Shown here: in pieces, positions 26,435 to 35,973 of the stretch
How the letters are laid out: the number at the start of each line of letters is the position of its first letter
Position numbering within the stretch: the stretch's first letter is position 1
Assembly: GCF_000768345.1 (NCBI RefSeq)
Contig: NZ_AVPS01000006.1
Location: forward strand, 62,001 to 126,000
Source: Lysobacter concretionis Ko07 = DSM 16239
GTDB taxonomy: Bacteria > Pseudomonadota > Gammaproteobacteria > Xanthomonadales > Xanthomonadaceae
Direction of reading: 5' to 3'
Length of the DNA: 64,000 nucleotides
The notes under the pieces: generated by a model
Seen by the model: only the letters and a program-made list of their open reading frames with translations
Told to the model about the DNA's origin: nothing
Databases searched by the model: none
Made by a program: the position numbers and the translations under genes

Positions 26435-26508
26435 TGGAGCGGGTGAAGGGAATCGAACCCTCGTCAGTTGCTTGGGAAGCAACAGCTCTACCATTGAGCT
26501 ACACCCGC
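26435..26508 (-). tRNA. tRNA-Gly (anticodon CCC)
   Basis: The minus strand folds as a complete cloverleaf. The acceptor arm is GCGGGTG/CACCCGC, the D arm is GCTC..GAGC, and the anticodon stem GTTGC/GCAAC holds the loop TTCCCAA (anticodon CCC, reading GGG). The T arm contains GGTTCGATTCC. The discriminator T and CCA end are encoded. Length is 74 bases with CCA. Confidence 0.97.
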
Positions 26509-26576
26509 GAGGTGGCGAGTTTAATGCCTTTGCGCGTGCACGGGGAGCACGCCGTGGATCCCGACGGAGCCGCCGG

Positions 26577-28442
26577 TCAGAAGTTCCCGCCCACCGTGGC
26601 GAACACCGTGGTGTTGTTGCCACCCTGCTGGCCAACGGTGAGGCTGCTGCCCAGGTTCGCGTCCAGCCCGAACACGCGGGTGCGCGCGCCGAAAGTCAGG
26701 CTGCCGTAGCTGTCGTCGAACGCCACGCCGGGCACGGCGTAGGGCGAGGTTCCCGGCATCGACTGCAGCTGCGCGAACGCCTGCGCGGGGGCATCCTCGA
26801 ACTCGCGATCGACGGTCAGGCGCGCATACGGCTGCAGGTGCTCGCTGGCGATATAGCGCAGCTGCCAGCCGGCGGTGCCGATCAGCGAGTCGAACTTCTG
26901 CTCCGGGTACGCCAGCGAGGTCGACAGCTGCGCATCGCTTTCGCCGAACCCGTCGACCTGGATCTTCTGCGCCAGCACACCCACCAGTGGACCATGGCGC
27001 AGCGCGCCGTCGCCAAACTCCCAACCGGCGTTGATACCGGCAGTCACGTTGCTGCCATCCACGTCGGCGCGATGCACGCGGGTGGCGCGGCCGAGGTTGG
27101 CGTTGCGCTTGATGTCGAAGCCCAGCTGGCTGTAGCTGAGCTGGCCATTGACCCAGGCACCGCTGGCCGAGGTCCAGCCCACGTAACCACCTATGCTCGC
27201 CTCGCTCTGGTCGAAGCTGCCGCCGCGCTGGCCCCAGTCCTGCCTGGCCTGGCCGTAACCGCCGAACCCGCCCACGGTCAGGCCGTTGCGGTGCCAGTCG
27301 ATGCCGACCGTCAGCGCCGGAACCGCACCGTCATACAGGTTGCCGTGGTGGTAACGCTGGAAATCGCCCCGCACGTCGGCCCACCAGCGCTTGCCGTCGG
27401 TCATCGTCACGCCCGACAGCTGCGCGGCGACGCGCTCGGCACGGGCACGCCCGACCGCCGACACCGAGTTCGTCAGTACCGCCATCCGCCGCGGCGCTTC
27501 GAGGATCCCGATCGCGTAATCGGCGACGATCGCATGGGCGGCACCTGTGGGGTGCACGCCGTCGGCAAATGCGAAGCTGTCCGCCGCACCCGGCGACACA
27601 TAGTTGGCGGGACTGCAAACCAGCGAGCTGGTCGCACCACACGCCGGCATCGTGACGTTGCTGAAGCCGAAGGTCGCCGGTGATGCGCTGATTTCGCGCA
27701 ACAGATCGAAGGTATTGAATGGAATCACATGCAGGCCACTTTGGGCGAGCCCGCCGAACAGCGTCTGGTTGTAGCCCTGGACCAATGCGGTGATACCTGT
27801 AGAACCGGTGGCTCCCTGCGACAAGCCAAAGGGTGTGCGGCCAACATCCGGCATGGTGGGTACCAGAACGTATTGAGCTCCGGCAGCCTGCAGCGTTCCG
27901 ACCAGCCCCACCTGCTCCGCCGCGGCACCGAGGAACTGGGCCTGGCTCGTCGCACCATTGAGGTGGAAGAACAAGTCATTGGCCCCGCCCCAGACCGTGT
28001 ACAGCGCGTTCGGATCGGCCCTGCCGCCGTTGGCCGCGAGATGGGTATTGATCTGCATCGCCAGCGATGGCGCGAAGCTGGTGGGCGGCGCCGGCGGAAA
28101 GCCGGGCTGCAAGGTGATGCGCGCGCCACCGGCAGCGTAGTTGGTCCCGTCGCCGGGCACGATGCCGGTCGAGGTCAATCCCCACGCCGGCGCTGCACTG
28201 GTGCCGTAGAAATCGGCCAGATACTCGGCCCACACCAGATTCGGATTGGCAGTGAATTTTCCGACAATCGCCGCCTGTGGCCCAACCTGCTCGATCAGGA
28301 ACGGCCGGAAGAAGCCCGCGTCGGTCAGGCTGTCGCCGAAGAAGATCGTCTGTGAATACGGGTTTTGCGCGTCCGACTGCGCCATCGCTGGCGTGGCTGC
28401 CAGTGCAAGAGCAGCGGCAAGAAGGGTATGAACGGTTTTCAT
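26577..28442 (-). CDS. Autotransporter GDSL esterase/lipase (EstA-like)
   Basis: A 621-residue outer-membrane autotransporter. The start at 28442 gives the signal peptide MKTVHTLLAAALALAATPAM. The passenger (about 25-330) is a GDSL hydrolase with the nucleophile in FFGDSLTDAG, the block III Gly/Asn in WGGANDLF, and the catalytic Asp/His in DGVHPTGAAH. Residues about 350-621 form the translocating beta-barrel, ending in Phe (TTVFATVGGNF) as outer-membrane barrels do. GGAG lies about a dozen bases before the ATG. The enzyme stays surface-exposed and probably cleaves short acyl esters. It is encoded as a single gene next to tRNA-Gly. Confidence 0.93.
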   Translation of the reverse strand: MKTVHTLLAAALALAATPAMAQSDAQNPYSQTIFFGDSLTDAGFFRPFLIEQVGPQAAIVGKFTANPNLVWAEYLADFYGTSAAPAWGLTSTGIVPGDGTNYAAGGARITLQPGFPPAPPTSFAPSLAMQINTHLAANGGRADPNALYTVWGGANDLFFHLNGATSQAQFLGAAAEQVGLVGTLQAAGAQYVLVPTMPDVGRTPFGLSQGATGSTGITALVQGYNQTLFGGLAQSGLHVIPFNTFDLLREISASPATFGFSNVTMPACGATSSLVCSPANYVSPGAADSFAFADGVHPTGAAHAIVADYAIGILEAPRRMAVLTNSVSAVGRARAERVAAQLSGVTMTDGKRWWADVRGDFQRYHHGNLYDGAVPALTVGIDWHRNGLTVGGFGGYGQARQDWGQRGGSFDQSEASIGGYVGWTSASGAWVNGQLSYSQLGFDIKRNANLGRATRVHRADVDGSNVTAGINAGWEFGDGALRHGPLVGVLAQKIQVDGFGESDAQLSTSLAYPEQKFDSLIGTAGWQLRYIASEHLQPYARLTVDREFEDAPAQAFAQLQSMPGTSPYAVPGVAFDDSYGSLTFGARTRVFGLDANLGSSLTVGQQGGNNTTVFATVGGNF

Positions 28443-28672
28443 CTGAAAAAGCTCCTGCACCCAACAGCTGGAAGGGCCGACACGCAATACGCCGGCGGAC
28501 AGGGTCCATCGAACCATGCGTGCCCGCGGCAGACAAGACATGCACATGCGTCCGTCGAATGATCCGCCGAATGCGAACTGGCAGGAAATGTCCCCACTTC
28601 ACACCCCTTGGCTGAACCGAACCCCGAACCAGCGGACTGGCCACTTGCTCGCCCCCGCACGACAATGGCCGC

Positions 28673-28873
28673 ATGAACATCACCCTCAACGGCGAGCGCC
28701 GTTCGCTCGCGACACCCACCACCCTGACCCAGTTGCTGCTGGCCGAAGGCCTGGCCGAGCGCCGCGTGGCGATTGAGGTCAACGGCGAGATCGTCCCGCG
28801 CAGCCTTCACGGCGAGCGTGCATTGGCCGATGGCGACACGATCGAGATCGTCCACGCGCTGGGCGGCGGCTGA
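28673..28873 (+). CDS. thiS: Thiamine biosynthesis sulfur carrier ThiS
   Basis: A 66-residue ubiquitin-fold protein ending in the essential Gly-Gly (IVHALGGG). Its C-terminus is thiocarboxylated and delivers sulfur to ThiG for thiazole formation. It starts [20 protein letters not shown] and lies 52 bases before thiG. No TPP riboswitch motif is visible in the 230-base region upstream. Confidence 0.93.
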   Translation: MNITLNGERRSLATPTTLTQLLLAEGLAERRVAIEVNGEIVPRSLHGERALADGDTIEIVHALGGG

Positions 28874-28925
28874 ATCCCGCCCGCGCCCGCCGCGTTCCGA
28901 CCGCATCGGGTGCGATAATCCCGCC

Positions 28926-29735
28926 ATGAACGCATTCAACGCCTCCGACTTCCGCGCCTCCGATCCGCTGGTGATCGCCGGTGTTTCCTACTCCTCGCGG
29001 CTGCTGACCGGTACCGGCAAATTCGTCGATCTGGACGAAACCCGCCGCGCCACCGAGGCCGCGGGAGCGCAGATCGTCACCGTCGCGATCCGCCGCACCA
29101 ACATCGGCCAGAACCCGGGCGAGCCGAACCTGCTCGACGTGTTGCCGCCGGACCGCTTCACGATCCTGCCCAACACCGCCGGCTGCTACACCGCCGACGA
29201 CGCGGTGCGCACCTGCCGCCTGGCGCGCGAACTGCTGGACGGCCGCAACCTGGTGAAGCTGGAAGTGCTGGGCGACCACAAGACGCTCTACCCCGACGTG
29301 GTGCACACCTTGAATGCGGCCGAGATGCTGGTGAAGGACGGCTTCGACGTGATGGTCTACACCTCCGACGACCCGATCCTGGCCAAGCGGCTGGAAGAGA
29401 TCGGCTGCGTGGCGGTGATGCCGCTGGCGGCGCCGATCGGCTCGGGCCTGGGCATCCAGAACAAGTGGAACCTGATCGAGATCGTCGAGAACGCGAAGGT
29501 TCCGATCATCGTCGACGCCGGCGTGGGCACCGCCTCCGACGCCGCGATCGCGATGGAACTGGGTTGCGACGGCGTGCTGATGAACACCGCGATCGCCGGT
29601 GCCAAAAATCCCGTGTTGATGGCGCACGCGATGCAACTGGCGATCCAGGCCGGTCGTGCCGCGTTCAAGGCCGGACGGGTGCCGCGCAAGCGTTACGCCA
29701 GCGCCTCCAGTCCGGTGGAAGGCCTCATCGACTGA
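28926..29735 (+). CDS. thiG: Thiazole synthase ThiG
   Basis: ThiG condenses deoxyxylulose phosphate, dehydroglycine and ThiS thiocarboxylate into the thiazole phosphate of thiamine. The 269-residue TIM barrel has TGTGKF, the Schiff-base lysine K111 in [29 protein letters not shown] and [17 protein letters not shown] (28914-28919) ends seven bases before the ATG and could be a -10 box giving a near-leaderless mRNA, in addition to read-through from thiS. The stop overlaps the trmB start by one base. Confidence 0.96.
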   Translation: MNAFNASDFRASDPLVIAGVSYSSRLLTGTGKFVDLDETRRATEAAGAQIVTVAIRRTNIGQNPGEPNLLDVLPPDRFTILPNTAGCYTADDAVRTCRLARELLDGRNLVKLEVLGDHKTLYPDVVHTLNAAEMLVKDGFDVMVYTSDDPILAKRLEEIGCVAVMPLAAPIGSGLGIQNKWNLIEIVENAKVPIIVDAGVGTASDAAIAMELGCDGVLMNTAIAGAKNPVLMAHAMQLAIQAGRAAFKAGRVPRKRYASASSPVEGLID

Positions 29736-30490
29736 TGTCGGACAGCGAGCAGCGGCCGCCCGCGCCGCCGAAGCCCTCTGGCAGGCAAGCCTCCGGCAAA
29801 CCATTCACGGTCACCGAAGGCCATCGCCAGATCCGCAGCTTCGTGCTGCGTCAGGGCCGCTTCACGCCGGCCCAGCAACGCGCGTTCGACGAGCAATGGT
29901 CGCGTTTCGGCATCGACTACACCGGCGAACCGCGCGACTTCGATGCCGTGTTCGGGCGCTCCGCTCCGCGCGTGCTCGAGATCGGCTTCGGCAACGGCGA
30001 GGCGCTGCGCTTCGCCGCGCAGCACGACCGCGGGCGCGACCTGATCGGCATCGAGGTGCACGCGCCCGGTGTCGGCCGGCTGCTCAATGCGCTGGCGGAG
30101 GACGACGCGCAGAACGTCCGCCTGTACCACCACGATGCGGTGGAAGTGCTGAGCCATGAAGTCGCCGATGCCAGCCTCGACGAGGTGCGCATCTACTTCC
30201 CCGATCCGTGGCACAAGAAACGCCACAACAAGCGGCGACTCGTGCAGCCGGAGTTCGCCGCCCTGCTGGTGCGCAAGCTCGCAACGACCGGTCGCTTGCA
30301 CCTCGCCACCGATTGGCACGACTATGCGGAGCAGATGTGGGACGTGCTGGATGCCACCGGCGGCATCGTCAACCGTGCCGGAAAACGCGGCAGCGTGCCG
30401 CGGCCCGAATGGCGCCCGCAGACGCATTTCGAGACCCGCGGCCAGAAGCTCGGCCACGGCGTCTGGGACCTTCTTTACGACCGCTGCTGA
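29735..30490 (+). CDS. trmB: tRNA (guanine-N7-)-methyltransferase
   Basis: TrmB methylates N7 of G46 in tRNA using S-adenosylmethionine. The 251-residue protein has a disordered Pro/Lys-rich N-terminus (about 1-25), the SAM-binding [16 protein letters not shown], the catalytic-site loop [18 protein letters not shown] and the C-terminal [10 protein letters not shown] and [23 protein letters not shown] overlaps the thiG TGA, so translation is coupled. Thiazole synthase followed by trmB is a common arrangement in gammaproteobacteria of this group. Confidence 0.96.
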   Translation: MSDSEQRPPAPPKPSGRQASGKPFTVTEGHRQIRSFVLRQGRFTPAQQRAFDEQWSRFGIDYTGEPRDFDAVFGRSAPRVLEIGFGNGEALRFAAQHDRGRDLIGIEVHAPGVGRLLNALAEDDAQNVRLYHHDAVEVLSHEVADASLDEVRIYFPDPWHKKRHNKRRLVQPEFAALLVRKLATTGRLHLATDWHDYAEQMWDVLDATGGIVNRAGKRGSVPRPEWRPQTHFETRGQKLGHGVWDLLYDRC

Positions 30491-30514
30491 CGGGCCGCAC
30501 CAGACAGGACTGAT

Positions 30515-32368
30515 GTGTTCAACCAGGGCATGGACACCGCGCTGACACTCACCACCGACATGAAGCTCGTCCTCGGGCTGGTGGTGTTCACGATGGTGAT
30601 GTTCGTGTTCGAGCGCGTCCGCGCCGACGTCGTCGCCCTGGTGGTGCTGGTGTTGCTGGGCCTGTCCGGACTGGTCGCGCCGGAGGCCATCTTCAACGGC
30701 TTCTCGTCCAACGCGGTGATGAGCATCATCGCCACGATGATCCTGGGCGCGGGACTGGACCGCACCGGCGCGCTCAACCGCCTTGCCGCCTGGCTGCTGC
30801 GGCGCTCGCACGGCGTCGAGGAACGGCTGCTGATGCTGACCGGCGCAGTCGCCGGCCTCAATTCCTCGGTCATGCAGAACCCGGCGGTGATGGCGCTGTA
30901 CCTGCCGGTCGCCTCGCGGATCTCCTCGCGCACCGGACTGACCCTGCCCCGGCTGCTGCTGCCGCTGGCGACCGCGATCGTGATGGGCGGCTCGCTGACG
31001 ATGGTCGGCACCTCGCCGTTGATCCTGCTCAACGACCTGCTGCTCGCGGCCAACAGCAACCTGCCCTCGGGCGCGGCGTCGCTGGTGCCGCTGCAGATGT
31101 TCGCCACGCTCCCGATCGGCCTGGCGCTGCTGGCGACCTCACTGCTGTACTTCCGCTTCTTCGGCAACAAGCGCCTGCACGAAGGCGTCGGCAAGGGCGC
31201 GACGCCGGCGCGGACGCAAAGCTATTTCGCCAACGCCTACGGCATCGAAGGCGATGTCTACGAGCTCACCGTCACCGCCGACAGCCCGCTGGTGGGGATG
31301 TCGCTGGGCGAGGCGGAAAGCCTGCACGAGGCTCCGCTGATCCTCGCCATCAGGACCCAGGACGATGCACGTCTGTCGCCCTCGGCCGATTCGCGCATCT
31401 GGGTCGGCAGCGTGCTGGGCGCGATGGGGCCGAAACGGCAGGTCGCCGACTTCGCCCAGAACCAGATGCTGCGCATGAGTTCGCGGCTGCGCGTGTTCGG
31501 CGACCTGTTCAACCCCAGCCGCGCGGGCATTTCCGAGGCGGTGGTGCCGGCCACCTCGAAGTTCATCGGCAAGACCGCGCGCGACCTGCACCTGCGCAAG
31601 GTGCTCGGCCTGAGCCTGCTGGCGGTCAACCGCGACAAGAAGGTCGTGCGCGAGGACGTGCGCAACCTGCCGCTGCGCGCCGGCGACATGCTGGTGCTGC
31701 ACAGCATCTGGACCAACCTGGCCGATGCCTCCAAGGGCAAGGACCTGGTGGTCGTGACCGACTACCCCAAAGGCGAACAGCGCCCGCACAAGCTGAAGGT
31801 CGCGCTGGGCATCTTCGCCCTGGCGATGCTGCTGGCGCTGTCCTCGCGCCTGCCGGTGTCGGTGGCGCTGATGACCGGCGTGGCGGGGATGTTGCTGACC
31901 GGGGTGATCCACATCGACGAGGCCTATGCGGCGATCAGCTGGAAAACCGTGTTCCTGATGGCCTGCCTGATCCCGCTGGGCTGGGCGATGGATTCCAGCG
32001 GCGCGGCGGCGTGGGTCGCCGGGCACAGCATCGAGCGCCTGCCCGACGGGACTCCCGCCTGGCTGCTGCAGTTGCTGCTGGGCCTGCTGACCACCGCGTT
32101 CTCGCTGGTGATCGGCCATGTCGGCGCCGCGATTGTGATGGTGCCGCTGGCGATCAACGTCGCGCTCGCCGCCGGCGGCAACCCGACCGTCTTCGCGCTG
32201 GTCGTCGCGCTGTCGGCATCCAACAACTTCATGACCGCCTCCAACCCGGTGATCTCGATGGTCACCGGCCCGGCCGGATACACCAGCAAGGAACTCTGGC
32301 GGGTCGGCGGCCCGTTGTCGCTGGCCTACACGGGGATCGCGGTGCTGATGGTGAACCTGGTGTTCTGA
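30515..32368 (+). CDS. SLC13/DASS-family transporter with two TrkA-C domains
   Basis: A 617-residue inner-membrane carrier (GTG start at 30515; ATG at 30530 is equally possible). Ten or more hydrophobic helices surround two cytoplasmic RCK/TrkA-C domains (about 235-400, with VYELTVTADSPLVGMSLGEA and KFIGKTARDLHLRKVLGLSL). The half-site signature TMVGTSPLILLNDLL and the second LSASNNFMTASNPVISMVTG are typical of the divalent anion:Na+ symporter family. The substrate may be sulfate, phosphate or dicarboxylates. It begins 24 bases after trmB. Confidence 0.88.
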   Translation: MFNQGMDTALTLTTDMKLVLGLVVFTMVMFVFERVRADVVALVVLVLLGLSGLVAPEAIFNGFSSNAVMSIIATMILGAGLDRTGALNRLAAWLLRRSHGVEERLLMLTGAVAGLNSSVMQNPAVMALYLPVASRISSRTGLTLPRLLLPLATAIVMGGSLTMVGTSPLILLNDLLLAANSNLPSGAASLVPLQMFATLPIGLALLATSLLYFRFFGNKRLHEGVGKGATPARTQSYFANAYGIEGDVYELTVTADSPLVGMSLGEAESLHEAPLILAIRTQDDARLSPSADSRIWVGSVLGAMGPKRQVADFAQNQMLRMSSRLRVFGDLFNPSRAGISEAVVPATSKFIGKTARDLHLRKVLGLSLLAVNRDKKVVREDVRNLPLRAGDMLVLHSIWTNLADASKGKDLVVVTDYPKGEQRPHKLKVALGIFALAMLLALSSRLPVSVALMTGVAGMLLTGVIHIDEAYAAISWKTVFLMACLIPLGWAMDSSGAAAWVAGHSIERLPDGTPAWLLQLLLGLLTTAFSLVIGHVGAAIVMVPLAINVALAAGGNPTVFALVVALSASNNFMTASNPVISMVTGPAGYTSKELWRVGGPLSLAYTGIAVLMVNLVF

Positions 32369-32414
32369 GTCGCCGGCGGTCGCCGCTCAGGCGTGGCCGC
32401 TCAGTCGTCGCCGC

Positions 32415-32756
32415 TCAGGAGCCGGGCTTCAACCACACCGCGCCGTCGCGCACTTCCACCTCGACCGCGCGCAGGGATTCGCCACGACAGGGCCCGCCGA
32501 CGCACTCGCCGCCCTGGAGCTCGAAAGTCGCACCGTGTGCGGCGCACACCAGCAGGCCATCCTTGCTCTTGAGGAACTGGCCCGGCGCCCAGTCGAGCTG
32601 ACGGCCCGCATGCGGGCAGACGTTGATCCAGGCGCGCACATCGTCGCCGTCGCGGTACAGGACCAATGGTTCGATATCGCCATCGAGGTCGGCACCGGCC
32701 ACGGCAAAGCCGCCATCAACGATGCGGTCCAGGGAAATCAACGCGGATGTGTTCAT
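32415..32756 (-). CDS. Rieske [2Fe-2S] ferredoxin-like protein
   Basis: A 113-residue soluble Rieske protein. The cluster ligands are intact: C-x-H in NVCPHAGRQLDW and C-x2-H in LVCAAHGATFELQ. Such small Rieske proteins serve as electron donors to oxygenases or reductases, but no partner oxygenase is next to it. It is convergent with the SLC13 gene and divergent from a small membrane-protein gene. Confidence 0.88.
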   Translation of the reverse strand: MNTSALISLDRIVDGGFAVAGADLDGDIEPLVLYRDGDDVRAWINVCPHAGRQLDWAPGQFLKSKDGLLVCAAHGATFELQGGECVGGPCRGESLRAVEVEVRDGAVWLKPGS

Positions 32757-32953
32757 GGCAGGCGACTCGTGCTGGGAAAGGGCGTGGCGGCGGGGGCTGC
32801 GATTGCCCGGCAGGGCACCCTGATCGAACCGGAAGCGCGCCTGTCCAGGTCGCGCAGCCCCGGAAGATTTAACGAAGTTCTCACAAGTTTTTCCGCGTCA
32901 GCAGGGATACTGCGGCGTCCGGCTTTCCGCCGCATTGTGGCATGACGTACCGA

Positions 32954-33256
32954 ATGAGCAGCCAGAGTTTCCGCTTCGACCAGCACTTCTTCCAATCGCG
33001 CATGCGTGCCGCGTTCGCCCCGCGCAAGCCGCGCAACGCCTTGTTGCGCTTCCTGCTCGGGGCGGTCGGCCTGGGCCTGCTGGTCTTGCTGGTCGCATTC
33101 GGGGCCATGGTGGGCGCGTGCATGCTCGCCGTCGGGCTGGTCTACAAGCTGGTGTGGGGACGTGGCAAGCCGATCGCCGGTGGCCACGCCCAGCACGACC
33201 CGCGCGTGGTCGAAGGCGAGTACCGCGTGGTCGAAAAATCCGCCCTGCAGCGTTGA
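32954..33256 (+). CDS. Small membrane protein, unknown
   Basis: About 100 residues (ATG at 32954; 32942 also possible). It has a basic N-terminal segment (FRFDQHFFQSRMRAAFAPRK) and one long hydrophobic helix or hairpin (FLLGAVGLGLLVLLVAFGAM and on). A polar tail ends EGEYRVVEKSALQR, a pattern common to small inner-membrane proteins of this family of bacteria. The FAH-family gene begins two bases after its stop, so they are cotranscribed. Confidence 0.72.
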   Translation: MSSQSFRFDQHFFQSRMRAAFAPRKPRNALLRFLLGAVGLGLLVLLVAFGAMVGACMLAVGLVYKLVWGRGKPIAGGHAQHDPRVVEGEYRVVEKSALQR

Positions 33257-33258
33257 CC

Positions 33259-33987
33259 ATGACCGACGTGATCGCGGCGCCGCCGCAGGTTCGCATCCCG
33301 GTCCGTTCAACGGGCCCTTCCTCGTTTTTCCCGGTCCGCCGGATCTACTGCGTCGGCCGCAATTTCGCCGAACATGCGCGCGAAATGGGCGCCGCCGTGC
33401 CGGCCTCACCGGCCGAGCGCGGCCACCCGGTGCTGTTCTGCAAGCCGGCCGACGCGCTGGTGCTCGACGGCGTGGTGCCCTATCCGCGGGGCAGCCGCGA
33501 GCTGCACCACGAGGTCGAGCTGGTGGTCGCGCTGGGTGCCGATGCACCCGCCGGCATCCTTGATCCCGCCGAGGCGTCCGCGCTGGTATTCGGCTACGCC
33601 ATCGGCCTCGACCTGACCCGTCGCGACCTGCAGGCCGCGGCCAAGGCCAAGGGCCTGCCCTGGGATACCGGCAAGGCGTTCGACCACTCCGCACCGGTCA
33701 GCCAACTGGTTCCCGCGGCCGAAGTCGGGGACCTCGCACAATGCAGCCTGACGCTCGTCGTCAATGGTGAGAAGCGTCAGCACGCATCGCTTACCGACCT
33801 GATCTGGACGGTGCCGGAGATCCTGCACGAGCTGTCCACGCTGTTCGCGTTGCGCGCCGGCGACCTGGTATTCATGGGCACGCCGGCCGGCGTCGGCCCG
33901 CTGCATCCGGGCGATGCGTTCACCGCCAGCCTCGATGGCGTGATCGACCTGCAGGGGCATGTGACAAGCGGCGACGCCGGACTATAG
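33259..33987 (+). CDS. Fumarylacetoacetate hydrolase-family protein (acylpyruvase-like)
   Basis: A 242-residue FAH-family enzyme, the short (FAHD1-like) form. IYCVGRNFAEHAREMG begins the domain. Metal ligands are in LHHEVELVVALG and GYAIGLDLTRRDLQ, and KAFDHSAPVSQLVP and FMGTPAGVGPL are typical. Members hydrolyse acylpyruvates or decarboxylate oxaloacetate. It follows the small membrane gene by two bases and precedes mscL. Confidence 0.9.
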   Translation: MTDVIAAPPQVRIPVRSTGPSSFFPVRRIYCVGRNFAEHAREMGAAVPASPAERGHPVLFCKPADALVLDGVVPYPRGSRELHHEVELVVALGADAPAGILDPAEASALVFGYAIGLDLTRRDLQAAAKAKGLPWDTGKAFDHSAPVSQLVPAAEVGDLAQCSLTLVVNGEKRQHASLTDLIWTVPEILHELSTLFALRAGDLVFMGTPAGVGPLHPGDAFTASLDGVIDLQGHVTSGDAGL

Positions 33988-34023
33988 TCGGCGCACGCAG
34001 CCTCATTCCACGGAGAACACGAG

Positions 34024-34440
34024 ATGAGCATGGTCAACGAGTTCAAGGAGTTCATCGCACGCGGCAACGTACTCGACCTCGCGGTCGCGGTGGTCATCGG
34101 TGCGGCATTCGGCAAGATCGTCACCGCGCTGGTGGACGGCATCATCATGCCGGTGGTCGGCATGGCGATGGGCGGCGTCGATTTCTCGCAGTTGTTCGTT
34201 TCGCTGGACGGCAAGGACTACGCCAACCTGGCCATCGCCCAGGAAGCGGCAGCACCGGTCATCACCTACGGCGCGTTCATCCAGACGATCATCGACTTCC
34301 TGCTGATCGCGTTCGTGATCTTCATGATGCTCAAGGCCTACAACAACCTGCGCAAGGCCGAGGCCGCCGAAGAGACGCCGGCGGAGCCGACCGAGGACAT
34401 CGTCCTGCTGCGCGAGATCCGCGATTCGCTCAAGCGCTGA
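34024..34440 (+). CDS. mscL: Large-conductance mechanosensitive channel
   Basis: A 138-residue MscL. It opens under membrane tension to release solutes during osmotic downshock. SMVNEFKEFIARGNVLDLAV is the amphipathic N-terminus and first helix start. VVIGAAFGKIVTALVDGIIM is TM1 with the pore constriction, and FIQTIIDFLLIAFVIFMMLK is TM2. The C-terminal helix (EDIVLLREIRDSLKR) forms the cytoplasmic bundle. TATAGT at 33983-33988 is a plausible -10, and GGAG lies just before the ATG. Confidence 0.97.
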   Translation: MSMVNEFKEFIARGNVLDLAVAVVIGAAFGKIVTALVDGIIMPVVGMAMGGVDFSQLFVSLDGKDYANLAIAQEAAAPVITYGAFIQTIIDFLLIAFVIFMMLKAYNNLRKAEAAEETPAEPTEDIVLLREIRDSLKR

Positions 34441-34492
34441 TCCCAGGTTCCGCGCCGGCTGCCGCCGGCGCGTGACTTGAGGCACAAAGCCA

Positions 34493-34532
34493 CGAAGCCA
34501 CGCGCTGTTAAGCTCGTGGCTTCGTCGTTTTT
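34493..34532 (+). terminator. Rho-independent terminator after mscL
   Basis: CGAAGCCACG pairs with CGTGGCTTCG across a 12-base loop, followed by TCGTTTTT. A second perfect hairpin (CGCGCCGGC/GCCGGCGCG, 34451-34472) lies between it and mscL. The M28 peptidase ATG is only 20 bases further, so that gene may be read partly by read-through. Confidence 0.85.
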
Positions 34533-34551
34533 CTGTCCGGGAAAATACCGC

Positions 34552-35964
34552 ATGCGCATGATGCCGTTGCTGCTCGCCCTCGCCCTCGGTTCGATCTGCG
34601 GCGTCACCCACGCCCAGGAGGTCCGGCGCGAGACCGTCATTCCGGCGGCCGCGCTCGACACGGCCACGCAACTGCGGCAGACGGCGCTGGCCAGCGACCT
34701 GGGCTACCGGATCACCGAGTCGCTGACCACCGAGATCGGTCCGCGGCTGGCCGGCAGCGAGGCCGATGCACGCGCGGTGGCCTGGGCCAAGGCCAAGTTC
34801 GAGCAACTGGGTTACGACAAGGTGTGGACCGAGCCGGTGACGTTCCCGAAATGGGAGCGCCGCAGCGAAAGCGCCCACGTGCTGGGGGCCAACGCGCAGC
34901 CATTGGTGTTGACGGCACTGGGCGGCAGCCCGGGCGGCACGGTGGAAGCCGAGGTCGTGCGCTTCGCCGATCTGGCGGCACTGGAGGCGGTCGCGGCGGG
35001 TTCGCTGGCCGGCAGGATCGCCTTCATCGACCAGAAAATGGAACGCGCCCGCGACGGCAGCGGCTACGGCGCAAGCTCGCGCGTGCGCAGCCGTGGTCCG
35101 TCGGCGGCGATCCGCGCCGGCGCGGCTGGCTACCTGATGCGCTCGGCCGGCACCGACTCCCACCGCATGCCGCATACCGGCATCACCCGCTTCGACGACG
35201 GCCTGACCCCGGTGCCGTCGGCGGCCCTGTCCGTCCCCGACGCCGACCAGCTCACCCGCCTCCTCGCCCTGGGCCATCCGATCCGGGTGCGCATGGCGCT
35301 GGATTGCGGCTGGAACGGCGAGGCCACCTCGTACAACGTGATCGGCGAAATGACCGGCAGCACGCTGCCCGATGAAGTCGTGCTGATCGGCGGCCACCTG
35401 GACTCCTGGGATGCCGGCACCGGCGCGATCGACGATGCGGCCGGCGTCGGCCTGACGATGGCCGCGGGCAAACTGATCGGCGACCTGCCCACACGCCCGG
35501 CGCGCACGATCCGGGTGGTCGCGTTCGCCAACGAAGAGCAGGGGCTGCACGGCGGCATTGCCTACGCCAAGGCCCATGCCGACCGCATCAGGCAGCACCA
35601 GATCGCCGCCGAGAGCGATTTCGGCGCCGGCCGCATCTACGGCTTCGACACCTCCGCGCCGGAGCACGCCAAGGCCGCGGCGGCACAGATCGCGCAGGCG
35701 CTGGCACCGCTCGGCATCGCCTATACCCCCGGCGAAGGCAGCCCGGGACCGGACATCAGCCCGTTCGCGCGCGACGGCGTGGCCTGGGCGAACCTGCGCC
35801 AGGACGGCACCGACTACTTCGACCTGCACCACACGCCCGACGACACTTTCGACAAGATCGACCCCGAGGCGCTGGCGCAGAACGTCGCCGCCTACGCGGT
35901 GTTCGCCTACCTGGCCGCAGCGGCGGAAGGCGATTTCGGCCGCGCGGCGGGCGGCAAGGACTAG
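34552..35964 (+). CDS. Secreted M28-family zinc aminopeptidase
   Basis: A 470-residue exported metallopeptidase resembling carboxypeptidase Q/aminopeptidase Y. The signal peptide is MRMMPLLLALALGSICGVTHAQ. A PA-type insert spans about residues 110-250. The catalytic domain has zinc ligands His and Asp in GGHLDSWDAGTGAIDDAAG, the Glu pair in AFANEEQGLHGG and the late His in FDLHHTPDDTFDKID. Start chosen at 34552 for the signal peptide; the open frame before it covers the mscL terminator. With the S9 peptidase it suggests a peptide-feeding lifestyle. Confidence 0.9.
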   Translation: MRMMPLLLALALGSICGVTHAQEVRRETVIPAAALDTATQLRQTALASDLGYRITESLTTEIGPRLAGSEADARAVAWAKAKFEQLGYDKVWTEPVTFPKWERRSESAHVLGANAQPLVLTALGGSPGGTVEAEVVRFADLAALEAVAAGSLAGRIAFIDQKMERARDGSGYGASSRVRSRGPSAAIRAGAAGYLMRSAGTDSHRMPHTGITRFDDGLTPVPSAALSVPDADQLTRLLALGHPIRVRMALDCGWNGEATSYNVIGEMTGSTLPDEVVLIGGHLDSWDAGTGAIDDAAGVGLTMAAGKLIGDLPTRPARTIRVVAFANEEQGLHGGIAYAKAHADRIRQHQIAAESDFGAGRIYGFDTSAPEHAKAAAAQIAQALAPLGIAYTPGEGSPGPDISPFARDGVAWANLRQDGTDYFDLHHTPDDTFDKIDPEALAQNVAAYAVFAYLAAAAEGDFGRAAGGKD

Positions 35965-35973
35965 CCCGGCAGC

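Noticed and set aside
28443-28672. Possible TPP riboswitch before thiS
   Set aside because: The conserved CTGAGA and ACCTGATCTGG-type segments of the thi box are absent.
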